Assembly (NCBI RefSeq): GCF_000153725.1
Contig: NZ_DS022276.1
Coordinates: forward strand, 760,617-824,616
Direction: 5' to 3'
Length of the DNA: 64,000 bases
Source of the DNA: Salipiger bermudensis HTCC2601
GTDB lineage: Bacteria > Pseudomonadota > Alphaproteobacteria > Rhodobacterales > Rhodobacteraceae
The notes beneath the pieces are model-generated. The model had not been told where the DNA came from. It made no database searches and was given only the letters and a program-made list of their open reading frames with translations. Below, in pieces: positions 18,950 through 27,059 of the stretch; the stretch's first letter is position 1; each line of letters opens with the position of its first letter. Position numbers and translations under genes: made by a program.

Positions 18950-19975
18950 ATGAAGACGATCCTTGCAACCTCCCTGATCGCACTGGCCGCCGCCACGGCG
19001 GCGCAGGCCGAGGGCGAGCTGAAGCTCTACAACTGGTTCGAGTACATGCCGCAGGAGCTGCTCGACAAGTTTACCGAAGAGACCGGCATCACGGTCACCA
19101 TGGACACCTATGACAGCAACGAGGCGCTGCTGGCCTCGCTCAAGGCCGGACGGCTCGGGTCCTACGACCTCACGGTGCCGGGCGACTACATGGTCAAGAT
19201 CCTCGGCGACGAGGGGATGCTCGACACCTTCACCCCCGAGGAAGTGCCGAACCTTTCCAACATCGAAGACCAGTGGATGGACGTGCCCTTCGACGAGGGC
19301 CGCAAGAGCTCGGTGCCCTACCAGTGGGGCTCGACCTCGTTCGCGGTGAACCGCGAGGTGTTCGACGGCGACATCCAGACCACCGGCATCATCTTCGAGC
19401 CGCCCGAAGAGCTGAAGGGCAAGATCAACGTGCTCGACACCGCGGGCGAGACGCTGACGCTGGCCTCGATGCATCTCGGCATCCCGCAATGCAGCTCTGA
19501 TCGCGAGCAGCTCAAGGCGCTGAATGCGCTGGTGATGGAGGCCAAGGCCGACTGGGCGTCCTTCGGCTCGGATGTGGCCAAGGACGTGCTGGTCTCGGGC
19601 GACGCGAGCGCCGGGATGATCTGGTCGGGCTTTGCCGCCAAGGCCCGCGGCGAGGGCGCGCCGATCGAATATGCCTTCCCCAAGGAGGGCGTGATCGTCT
19701 GGATGGACAACCTCGCCCTGCTGAAGGACGCGCCGAACCGCGACAGCGCGCTGGCCTTCATGAACTTCATGCTCGAGCCCGAGAACGCCGCCGCGCTGAC
19801 CAACTACGCGCAGTATTCCGCGGGCGTGACCGGCGTAGCCGAGTTCCTCGATCCCGAAGTCGCAAACTCGCCCGAGTCGAACCCGCCGGAAGGCACCGAC
19901 ACCGTCTTCGTCGAGGCCTGCCCGGAAGAGGTTCAGGTGCTCTACGATGCGATCTGGACCAACCTGAAGAAGTAA
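18950..19975 (+). CDS. polyamine-type ABC importer, solute-binding protein (PotD/SpuD-like)
   Basis: The periplasmic binding protein of the importer, 341 residues. The signal peptide (ATSLIALAAATAAQA) is cut before EGELKLYNWFEYMP, the usual start of mature PotD/SpuD proteins. Family motifs GSYDLTVPGDYMV and VPYQWGSTSFAVN follow. It lies 43 bases after PotC-like, with a purine-rich leader upstream. It probably binds a polyamine or a related cationic amine; nothing here fixes the ligand. Confidence 0.88.
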   Translation: MKTILATSLIALAAATAAQAEGELKLYNWFEYMPQELLDKFTEETGITVTMDTYDSNEALLASLKAGRLGSYDLTVPGDYMVKILGDEGMLDTFTPEEVPNLSNIEDQWMDVPFDEGRKSSVPYQWGSTSFAVNREVFDGDIQTTGIIFEPPEELKGKINVLDTAGETLTLASMHLGIPQCSSDREQLKALNALVMEAKADWASFGSDVAKDVLVSGDASAGMIWSGFAAKARGEGAPIEYAFPKEGVIVWMDNLALLKDAPNRDSALAFMNFMLEPENAAALTNYAQYSAGVTGVAEFLDPEVANSPESNPPEGTDTVFVEACPEEVQVLYDAIWTNLKK

Positions 19976-19984
19976 GCCCGCCCC

Positions 19985-20752
19985 ATGAAACTCGCGCTTT
20001 ATCAGGGCCCCGCGATCAGCGGGGCCACGGAGGAGACGTTTGCCTGCGTCTCCACCCAGCTTACCGCCGCGGCTGCCGCTGGGGCCACCATGCTGGTCAT
20101 GCCCGAGCTGTTCCTGCCGGGCTACAACCAGCCCGCCCTGCACGACCGGCTGTCGCAGCCGCGCGGCGGCGACTGGGAAACCCGGCTTGCAGGGATGGCC
20201 CGCGCGGCGGGCTGCGGTCTCACGATCGGCTGGGCCGAGCGCGAGGGGGAAACGGTCTACAACGCCGCCACCGCCTTCGGGGCGGATGGCGGCGTGCTGG
20301 GGCATTACCGCAAGATCCAGCTCTTCGGGCCGATGGAGCAGGCCTCCTTCGCGCCCGGAGACGCCTTTTGCACCTTCGAGCTGGGCGGCGTGAAGGCGGC
20401 CCTGCTTATCTGCTACGACGTGGAGTTTGCACCGCATGTGCGGGCGCTGGCCGAGCAGGGCGTCAGCCTCGTTCTCGTGCCGACCGCCAACGCGGTGGGC
20501 TTCGATCACGTGCAGCGCGCCATCGTGCCCGGCCGCGCCGCCGAGCTCGGCATCACCATCGTCTATGCCAATTACTGCGGCCTTGAGGCCGGGTTGTCCT
20601 TCGGGGGCCTGTCGCTGATCGCCGATCCGCTGGGCCAGCCGATGGTCTCCGCCGGACGGGGCGAGGCGCTGCTCGTCGCCGATCTTGGCGTGAACGACGA
20701 CCTGCCCAAACCCTCGCTTTCCACTCAACTCGCTGATTACCGGGAGCTCTGA
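19985..20752 (+). CDS. nitrilase-superfamily carbon-nitrogen hydrolase
   Basis: A 255-residue amidohydrolase of the nitrilase superfamily. The Glu-Lys-Cys catalytic triad is visible as E41 (MPELFLPGY), K110 (HYRKIQLFG) and C143 (LICYDVEF). Likely reactions include hydrolysis of an N-carbamoyl or omega-amide intermediate of amine catabolism, but the actual substrate is unknown. It starts nine bases after the solute-binding protein and stops two bases before the aminotransferase, so it is an operon member. Confidence 0.85.
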   Translation: MKLALYQGPAISGATEETFACVSTQLTAAAAAGATMLVMPELFLPGYNQPALHDRLSQPRGGDWETRLAGMARAAGCGLTIGWAEREGETVYNAATAFGADGGVLGHYRKIQLFGPMEQASFAPGDAFCTFELGGVKAALLICYDVEFAPHVRALAEQGVSLVLVPTANAVGFDHVQRAIVPGRAAELGITIVYANYCGLEAGLSFGGLSLIADPLGQPMVSAGRGEALLVADLGVNDDLPKPSLSTQLADYREL

Positions 20753-20754
20753 TC

Positions 20755-22119
20755 ATGACCCTCGACCTGCCCAAGACCACCGACGACATCCTCACCGAGG
20801 ACGTGCACCTCGTGCAGTCCTTCGCCGACCTCAACGCGCTCAAGCAGGATGGCGCGCGCACCGCCATCGTCGGCGCCGAGGGCACGATGGTGACCGACAG
20901 CGAAGGCAACGAGCTGATCGACGGCATCGGCGGGCTGTGGTGCGTCAACGTTGGCCACAAGCGCCGCGAGATCATCGAGGCGATCAACCAGCAGCTCGAG
21001 ACGCTGGATTTCTACTCGACCTTCTACAGCTTCACCCACCCGACCGCCGCGGCGCTGGCCGCCAAGCTCGCCGAGCTGGCGCCGGGTTCGCTCAACAAGG
21101 TGCATTTCGGCAATTCCGGCTCGGTCGCCAATGACAGCGCGGTGCGCATCCTGCACCACTATTACAAGCGCCTTGGCCAGCCCCAGAAGCGCAAGGTTCT
21201 GAGCCGCCACGGCGCCTATCACGGCTCCACCCACCTCGCCATCGCCATGACCACGCCGGAATATTCCGACGGCTGGCACAAGGCCGAGGGCATCGTGCAC
21301 CACCTTCGCAAGCCACACTATTGGCGCGAGGGGGATGGCATGACCGAGGCCGAGTTCACCGACGCGCTGCTCGACGACATGAAGTCCGAGATCGAAAGCC
21401 TCGGCGCCGAGAACATCGCCTGCTTCATCGGCGAGCCGATCATGGGCGCGGGCGGCGTCATCGTACCGCCCGAGGGCTATCACGCCCGCGTCGCGGATCT
21501 CTGCCGCGACTACGAGATCAAGGTGATCTCGGACGAGGTGGTGACCGCGTTCGGGCGGCTCGGGCATTTCTTCGCCTCGAAGGACGTGTTCGGCTTCCAG
21601 CCCGACATCATCACCACCGCCAAGGGCCTGACCTCGGGCTACCAGCCGCTCTCGGCGACGATCCTGTCGGACGAGATCCACGAGGTGATCTCGGGCCCCG
21701 GAGCCATGTTCCTGCACGGCATGACCTATTCCGGGCATCCCGCCGCCTCGGCCGCGGGCCTCGCCAATATCGCGCTGATGGAGCGCGACCAGATCCCGCA
21801 GACCGCGCGCACCACCGGCAAGCTCTTCGAGACCACGCTCAAGGGGCTCGGGGATCTCGACATCGTGGGCGAGGTCCGCGGCAGCCACTTCATGATCGGC
21901 ATCGAGTTCGTCAAGGACAAGGTGTCCAAGGAGATCTTCGATCCAAGCCTCAACATCGGCCTGAAGGTGGCGCAGAAGTGTCAGGAGAAGGGGCTCATTG
22001 CCCGCCCGCTGGGGCATATCCTGATCCTGTCGCCGACGCTGATCCTCTCGCCCGAGCAGATCGCCACGATCGGGGCCATCCTGCGCGAGAGCATCACCGA
22101 GGTGATGGCCGAGCTGTGA
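20755..22119 (+). CDS. class III aminotransferase (putrescine-pyruvate type)
   Basis: A PLP-dependent fold-type I enzyme, 454 residues. K290 (TTAKGLTSGYQPL) is the expected cofactor lysine, VISDEVVTAFGR lies before it, and FGNSGSVANDSAVRI is the family N-terminal segment. It is similar in layout to SpuC-type putrescine- or omega-amino acid-pyruvate aminotransferases. It sits downstream of the nitrilase-fold hydrolase in the importer operon, so an imported amine is probably transaminated. The next gene is 253 bases away with a possible operator, so the operon may end or be reinforced here. Confidence 0.85.
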   Translation: MTLDLPKTTDDILTEDVHLVQSFADLNALKQDGARTAIVGAEGTMVTDSEGNELIDGIGGLWCVNVGHKRREIIEAINQQLETLDFYSTFYSFTHPTAAALAAKLAELAPGSLNKVHFGNSGSVANDSAVRILHHYYKRLGQPQKRKVLSRHGAYHGSTHLAIAMTTPEYSDGWHKAEGIVHHLRKPHYWREGDGMTEAEFTDALLDDMKSEIESLGAENIACFIGEPIMGAGGVIVPPEGYHARVADLCRDYEIKVISDEVVTAFGRLGHFFASKDVFGFQPDIITTAKGLTSGYQPLSATILSDEIHEVISGPGAMFLHGMTYSGHPAASAAGLANIALMERDQIPQTARTTGKLFETTLKGLGDLDIVGEVRGSHFMIGIEFVKDKVSKEIFDPSLNIGLKVAQKCQEKGLIARPLGHILILSPTLILSPEQIATIGAILRESITEVMAEL

Positions 22120-22130
22120 TCCCTCTGGCG

Positions 22131-22145
22131 TTAGGTTATTCCTAA
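22131..22145. promoter_or_regulatory. inverted repeat downstream of the aminotransferase gene
   Basis: The sequence TTAGG-TTATT-CCTAA (22131-22145) is a perfect 5+5 inverted repeat 12 bases after the stop codon, at the start of a 253-base gap before the Rieske gene. It could be an operator or an attenuator. Nothing else in the gap stands out beyond weak GC hairpins. Confidence 0.4.
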
Positions 22146-22372
22146 TCCGAACCTCGGAAGGCTGTTCTTTTCCCGAAGCAATGGCTCGGGCACTCTCGGT
22201 CCTGATCGCCGCTCCGGCTCAAAAACGGGGCGGCGTCGTCTGGTCCGGCACCCGCCCATCGCACCGACCCGTGCGAGAGGCTTGACCGGCGGCGGTCCAG
22301 GCTCGACGAAAGAGGTCTCGATCCGGCGGCGGGCCCGTCCGTCTCCGGCGCGAGTGGCAGGGAAGCACGACG

Positions 22373-23497
22373 ATGAACATCCACGATCCCGCGGCGGAGC
22401 TCCGCGCCAATGTCGCAACGCCCTTCGAGGCCGCGCAGGCGATGCCGGTCTCGGTCTATACCAGCGAAGAGTTCCTCGCGCTCGAGCAGGAGCATGTCTT
22501 TGCCAAGAGCTGGCTCTGTGCCGGCCGCGCCGATGCGCTGAAGGCGCCGGGTGACTACCTGACCATGGAAATCGCCGGCGAGCCGGTGATCGTGTTGCGC
22601 GACCGCGAGGGCACCTTGCGCGCCATGTCGAACGTCTGCCGCCACCGCATGTCCATCCTGCTGGAAGGGCGCGGCAATGTCCGCACCATCACCTGCCCCT
22701 ACCATGCCTGGACCTACAGCCTCGACGGCAGCCTGCGCGGGGCGCCCGCGATGGAGATGAACCGGAGTTTCTGCAAATCCCAGACCAGCCTGCCGGCGGT
22801 GCGCTGCGTCGACTGGAAGGGCTGGATCATGCTCACGCTCGATCCCGACCTGCCCGAGCCGCAGGAGACGCTTCGCGAGATGGACGACCTCGTCGGCTAC
22901 CTGCCGATGCAGGACTATGTCGAGGTGTTCCGCGAGGAGCATCGCTGGAACACCAACTGGAAGATCCTCGCCGAGAACTTCATGGAGAGCTACCACCTGC
23001 CGATGTGCCACGGCGGCACCATCGGCGGGGCGGTGGATCTGAAGAAGATGACCTGCCCCGAGGGATATCCCGGCTTCAACTTCCACCACATCCTCAAGGA
23101 TGACAGCATCGCGCTGTCGATCGCCCACAAGGACAACACCGCGCTCGCGGGCGAGGACCGCTACCGCACATGGCTGATCTCGGTTTACCCGTCGCTGATG
23201 ATCACGCTGACGCCGGGCTACTTCTGGTATCTCAGCCTGACCCCGGACGGCCCCGGCCACGTGAAGATCATCTATGGCGGTGGGTTGCATCCCGATTTCG
23301 CCGCGGACGCCGAGGCAGAGCAGCATTTCGAGACCCTCAAGGGCCTGCTCGACCACGTCAACGACGAGGACAAGGGCTGCACCGAGCGGGTCTGGAAGGG
23401 TATGCAGTCGCGCCACGCTGTGCCCGGCGCGCTGTCGCATCTCGAGCGCCCGAACTACGAGTTCGCCACCTGGATCGCCGGCAAGATCCCGAGCTGA
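22373..23497 (+). CDS. Rieske [2Fe-2S] aromatic-ring-hydroxylating-type oxygenase alpha subunit
   Basis: A 374-residue Rieske non-haem iron oxygenase. The Rieske cluster ligands are C89-x-H91 and C108-x2-H111. The mononuclear iron site is marked by H208 and H213 in ENFMESYHLPMCH. The bridging position is Glu (E205), not the Asp common in ring dioxygenases. Glu there is described for carnitine monooxygenase CntA and related betaine oxygenases. No reductase gene lies next to it, so electrons must come from elsewhere. It starts the second half of the catabolic block; a betaine- or N-methyl-type substrate is inference. Confidence 0.85.
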   Translation: MNIHDPAAELRANVATPFEAAQAMPVSVYTSEEFLALEQEHVFAKSWLCAGRADALKAPGDYLTMEIAGEPVIVLRDREGTLRAMSNVCRHRMSILLEGRGNVRTITCPYHAWTYSLDGSLRGAPAMEMNRSFCKSQTSLPAVRCVDWKGWIMLTLDPDLPEPQETLREMDDLVGYLPMQDYVEVFREEHRWNTNWKILAENFMESYHLPMCHGGTIGGAVDLKKMTCPEGYPGFNFHHILKDDSIALSIAHKDNTALAGEDRYRTWLISVYPSLMITLTPGYFWYLSLTPDGPGHVKIIYGGGLHPDFAADAEAEQHFETLKGLLDHVNDEDKGCTERVWKGMQSRHAVPGALSHLERPNYEFATWIAGKIPS

Positions 23498-23569
23498 GGC
23501 GCCGTGCCCGACCAACCTGCGCGGACCGTTCAAAGAGCCCGCGAGAAACTGACCAACAAGAGGACCGAC

Positions 23570-23986
23570 ATGGCCCATACCCGCATCCGCCCGTTCAACA
23601 CCAAGGACACCTACCCGGAGCAGAACCTCGACAACGATCTGGCGCAGGCCGTGGTCACGAGGGGCGGGCGCACCGTCTGGCTGCGCGGCCAGTGCCCGCA
23701 GAACCTCGACGATGCCAAGAACATCGACAGTCACGATCCGGTCGAGCAGACCCACAAGGTGATGCAGAACATCCGACAGCTGATCGAGGAAGCCGGCGGC
23801 TCGATGGAGCATCTGGTCAAGGTGGTAGTCTACATCACCGACGTACGCCACCGCGAGGCGGTCTACCGCACGATGGGCGAGTATATCAAAGGGGTACACC
23901 CGGTCTCGACCGGGCTGGTGGTGCAGGCGCTGGCGCGGCCCGAATGGCTGGTCGAGATCGACGGCACGGCGGTGATCCCCGACTGA
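23570..23986 (+). CDS. RidA/YjgF/YER057c family protein lacking the catalytic Arg
   Basis: A 138-residue Rid-fold protein with the family C-terminal motif LVEIDGTAVIP. At the position of E. coli RidA Arg105 (PARS), the residue is Ser (PVST, S113), so it is probably not a standard imine/enamine deaminase. Rid subfamilies without this Arg often sit in catabolic operons. The ATG at 23570 has an AAGAGGACC ribosome site; the frame starts earlier at 23504. It lies between the Rieske gene and the DUF1028 gene. Confidence 0.85.
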   Translation: MAHTRIRPFNTKDTYPEQNLDNDLAQAVVTRGGRTVWLRGQCPQNLDDAKNIDSHDPVEQTHKVMQNIRQLIEEAGGSMEHLVKVVVYITDVRHREAVYRTMGEYIKGVHPVSTGLVVQALARPEWLVEIDGTAVIPD

Positions 23987-24023
23987 GCCCGCGCCCGGCG
24001 GACGACAGGACCAAGGAGACGAC

Positions 24024-24701
24024 ATGACCTTTTCCCTCGTGGCGCGCTGCGCCGAGACCGGGCAGTTCGGCGTGGCAATCTCGTCCTCCTCACCGGCGGT
24101 GGCGGCGCGCTGCGCCTATGCCCGCGCCGGGGTGGGCGCGGTGGCGTCGCAGAACGTCACCGACCCGCGGTTGGGGCCCCGAGCGCTCGATCTGATGGCC
24201 GACGGCGCCGGCGCCGATGCGGCGATCCAGGCACTGCAGCAGAGCGCCGATCACATGGCCTACCGACAAGTGCTCGCGGTGGACGGGCAGGGCGGCACGG
24301 CGATCCATTCCGGGCCGAACTCGCTGGGCATCTGGACGCAGGCGCAGGGGCGCGACGTGGCGGCGGGCGGCAACCTGCTGGCCAACGACGCCGTGCCTCA
24401 GGCCATCGTGGACGGATTCGAGGCGGCCCCCGGCGCGCTGGGCGACCGGCTGATCGCGGCGATGCGCGCCGGGCTTGCGGCGGGCGGCGAGGCCGGCCCG
24501 GTGCATTCGGCGGGGATGCTGATCGTCGACCGCGAGAGCTGGCCCTATGCCGAGCTGCGCTGCGACTGGATCGACGACGGCTGCCCGATCGAGGCCATCG
24601 CGCGGGCGTGGGAGGTCTACCAGCCGCAGGCGGCGGATTACGTCACCCGCGCGCTCGATCCCTCCGCCGCGCCCTCCTATGGCGTGCCGGGGGACGAGTG
24701 A
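24024..24701 (+). CDS. DUF1028 family protein
   Basis: A 225-residue protein of the DUF1028 family, recognised by the N-terminal TFSLVARCAETGQFGVAISSS and by VGAVASQNVTDPRLGPRALDLM. Family members often occur near amidohydrolases and Rid proteins and have an Ntn-hydrolase-like architecture; activity is not established. A GGAGACGAC ribosome site precedes the ATG. Its stop overlaps the start of the M20 gene by one base (TGATG), so these two are translationally coupled. Confidence 0.85.
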   Translation: MTFSLVARCAETGQFGVAISSSSPAVAARCAYARAGVGAVASQNVTDPRLGPRALDLMADGAGADAAIQALQQSADHMAYRQVLAVDGQGGTAIHSGPNSLGIWTQAQGRDVAAGGNLLANDAVPQAIVDGFEAAPGALGDRLIAAMRAGLAAGGEAGPVHSAGMLIVDRESWPYAELRCDWIDDGCPIEAIARAWEVYQPQAADYVTRALDPSAAPSYGVPGDE

Positions 24702-25783
24702 TGCGGGTGCTCGAGCTGCTCGACCGGCTCATCGCCTTCCCCACGGTGTCGTCCCAGAGCAACCTCGATCTCATCGACTGGACGCAGGCCCATCTCGAGG
24801 CCTGCGGCTTCGCCGTCACCCGCGTGCCCTCGCCCTGCGGAGAGAAGGCCGGGCTGATCGCCAATCGTGGCGGGGCGGGCGGCGTGGTGCTCTCGGGACA
24901 TACCGACGTGGTGCCCGCCGAAGGCCAGCCATGGGGTCGCGACCCCTTCCGGCTGACGCGCGAGGGCGCGCGGCTCTTCGGGCGCGGCACCACCGACATG
25001 AAGGGCTTCGTGGCCTGCGCGCTGGCGCTGGCCGAACAGCCCGCCGAGGCGCAGGGGCCGGTTTCGATCGTGCTGTCGTGGGACGAGGAGGTGGGCTGCC
25101 GCGGCATTCCGCACATGATCCCGCATCTTGAGGCCGCGCTGGGGCGGCAGGCGCTTTGCGTGGTGGGTGAACCGACCTCGCTGGTGATGGCGACCGGGCA
25201 CAAGGGCAAGGCGGCCTATCGCGCGGTCAGCCACGGCGAATCCGGGCATTCGGCGATGGCGCCGCGATTCCGCAACGCGCTGCACGGGGCCTGCGATCTG
25301 GTCGCAAATATTCGGGCCGAGCAGGCCCGTCTGATGCAGGAGGGCGCGCAGGATGCGGGGTACGACGTGCCCTGTTCGACCCTGCACGTGGGCAAGCTGC
25401 AGGGCGGCACTGCGCTCAACATCGTGCCCGACCGCGCCACTATCGACTGGGAAATCCGCCACCTCGCGGCCGAGACGCCGGACGAGATCGTGCCGCGTGT
25501 CATGAGCGGGCTGGAGCATATGGAGCTGGAACAGGTGTTTGCCTACCCGGGCCTCGACACCGATCCCGATTTGCCGGCGCTGGCCAAGCTGCGCAGTCTC
25601 TCGCGGGGGCTCTGCAAGGTGTCTTACGGCACCGAGGCGGGGGTCTTCGTGCCGACCGGCATCCCCACCGTGGTTTGCGGGCCGGGCGACATGGCGCAAG
25701 GCCACCAGCCCGACGAGTTCATCGAGCTCGACCAGCTTACCGGCTGCATGGAGATGCTCGAGGCGCTGGTGGCGCCGGGCTGA
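24701..25783 (+). CDS. M20 deacylase (acetylornithine-deacetylase type)
   Basis: A 360-residue M20 metallopeptidase-family hydrolase with HTDVV, RGTTDMKG and SWDEEVGC metal-binding motifs in family order. It resembles acetylornithine deacetylase, but its position as last gene of the Rieske-Rid-DUF1028 block makes a catabolic N-acyl-amino-acid substrate more likely than arginine synthesis. The ATG at 24701 overlaps the DUF1028 stop by one base. It converges on the glycosyltransferase operon on the minus strand with only two bases between the stops. Confidence 0.85.
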   Translation: MRVLELLDRLIAFPTVSSQSNLDLIDWTQAHLEACGFAVTRVPSPCGEKAGLIANRGGAGGVVLSGHTDVVPAEGQPWGRDPFRLTREGARLFGRGTTDMKGFVACALALAEQPAEAQGPVSIVLSWDEEVGCRGIPHMIPHLEAALGRQALCVVGEPTSLVMATGHKGKAAYRAVSHGESGHSAMAPRFRNALHGACDLVANIRAEQARLMQEGAQDAGYDVPCSTLHVGKLQGGTALNIVPDRATIDWEIRHLAAETPDEIVPRVMSGLEHMELEQVFAYPGLDTDPDLPALAKLRSLSRGLCKVSYGTEAGVFVPTGIPTVVCGPGDMAQGHQPDEFIELDQLTGCMEMLEALVAPG

Positions 25784-25785
25784 GC

Positions 25786-26487
25786 TCAGACCCGGCGGCT
25801 GCGCAGCGCCACCACCTGTCGCATGGTCTCGGTCGGCGGCACTGTGCGGAAGATGTCGCCCAGCATGGCGATGTCGGCGCGCAGCCCATCGATCCAGCCG
25901 CCGCGCTTGGCGTGCTTGTAGGGGCTTTCGACCTCTGGCCAACGCACGATGGCGATGTGCAGCCCCTCGGCCAGCCACAGCCGGTTGATGAACACCTCAA
26001 GCCCGAAGCGCGGCAGGTTCAGCAGCGCCTCGGTCTGGTTCGCCAGCAGCCGGCGCGGCATCACGCGCTCGCCCGAGATGTAATCGATGCCGATCATCCG
26101 CCAGATCAGCGGCGCGTTGCGGCGCAGGCTTATGGTGGCCTCTGCACGGCGCTCCAGCACCGGCAGGATCAAGGCGCTGAGATGCTCGGGCCCGAGGCCG
26201 AGCAGGTCGCTGTCGAGCAGCAGGATATGGCTGCCGCGCGCCTCGGTGATGCCGCGGGTCACGGCGCGCGTCTTGCCGCCGTTGCGCGGCTGGCGCACCA
26301 CCCGCAGCGCCGACTCATCCTGCCCATGCGCCTCTGCGGACTCGGCGGTGCCGTCGGAGGAGCCGTCATCGACCACGATGACCTCGTCGATCAACGGGTG
26401 GCCCAGCACCGCATCGAGCACGGCGCCGATGCGCGGGGCCTCGTTATAGGCCGGGATGATGCAGGAGATGGACAGAGCGCGGGTCAT
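25786..26487 (-). CDS. GT2-family glycosyltransferase
   Basis: A 233-residue GT-A glycosyltransferase with the N-terminal IIPAYNEAPRIGAVLDAVL, VVDDGSSDGT and LLLDSDLL motifs. It is of the dolichyl-phosphate/undecaprenyl-type size class but has no C-terminal membrane helices. The start at 26487 overlaps the upstream DedA gene by four bases (ATGA). It is the last gene of a four-gene minus-strand operon (PlcP-like, GT21-like, DedA, GT2) that may build or remodel glycolipids; acceptor and donor are not known. Confidence 0.8.
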   Translation of the reverse strand: MTRALSISCIIPAYNEAPRIGAVLDAVLGHPLIDEVIVVDDGSSDGTAESAEAHGQDESALRVVRQPRNGGKTRAVTRGITEARGSHILLLDSDLLGLGPEHLSALILPVLERRAEATISLRRNAPLIWRMIGIDYISGERVMPRRLLANQTEALLNLPRFGLEVFINRLWLAEGLHIAIVRWPEVESPYKHAKRGGWIDGLRADIAMLGDIFRTVPPTETMRQVVALRSRRV

Positions 26488-27056
26488 TTCTGTGTCGTCC
26501 TCTTGAGAAGCCAGGCGATGCCGCCCAGCACCAGAACGCCCAGGAGCAGCAAAGAGATCCGCGCGATCCAGTCGTCGATGCGGGAATAGGCGGCGCCGAA
26601 GGCGTAGCCGATGAACACGAAGAACAGGCTCTTGGGGATGGTGGCGAGCAGGTTGACCCAGAAAAACCGCAGCAGCGGCATCTTGGCGAGCCCGGCCGCC
26701 ACCAGCACCGCCGCCCCGGCGGAATGGGTGATCTTGCCCAGCACCAGCGTGCGCGCGCCGTGGCTCTCGAAATGGCCCGAGACCTGCGCCAGCCGTGCCC
26801 GGCTCAGCCCCATGCGGTAGCGCCAGCGCAGCGGCAGACGGTGCAGCCCCCAGCGCCCGAGCGCGTAGAACAGGAGGTCTCCGAACAGGTCGGCAAGGAT
26901 TACCACCACGCTCACGCTCCACACGTCGAGCAGGCCGCGGCTTGCCAGCCAGGCCGCGATCACCGTGACGATCGGGCCCTCGAGCACCGCGATCGGTGCG
27001 AGGATGGCCAGCCCGTTCTTGGCGAGCAGGGCGGTGACGGTTTCCAGTCCGAACAA
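26484..27056 (-). CDS. DedA-family membrane protein
   Basis: A 190-residue integral membrane protein with five or six hydrophobic segments. The family region is visible as ALGRWGLHR and GARTLVLGKITHSAGAAVLVAAGLAKMP. DedA (VTT-domain) proteins are lipid carriers or flippases, which fits its place between two glycosyltransferases. It overlaps the GT2 gene by four bases and starts three bases after the upstream glycosyltransferase gene. Confidence 0.85.
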   Translation of the reverse strand: MFGLETVTALLAKNGLAILAPIAVLEGPIVTVIAAWLASRGLLDVWSVSVVVILADLFGDLLFYALGRWGLHRLPLRWRYRMGLSRARLAQVSGHFESHGARTLVLGKITHSAGAAVLVAAGLAKMPLLRFFWVNLLATIPKSLFFVFIGYAFGAAYSRIDDWIARISLLLLGVLVLGGIAWLLKRTTQK

Positions 27057-27059
27057 AGC

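Noticed and set aside
18860..20728. 622-residue minus-strand open frame opposite the solute-binding and hydrolase genes
   Set aside because: Shadow of well-identified plus-strand genes, no domain-like sequence.
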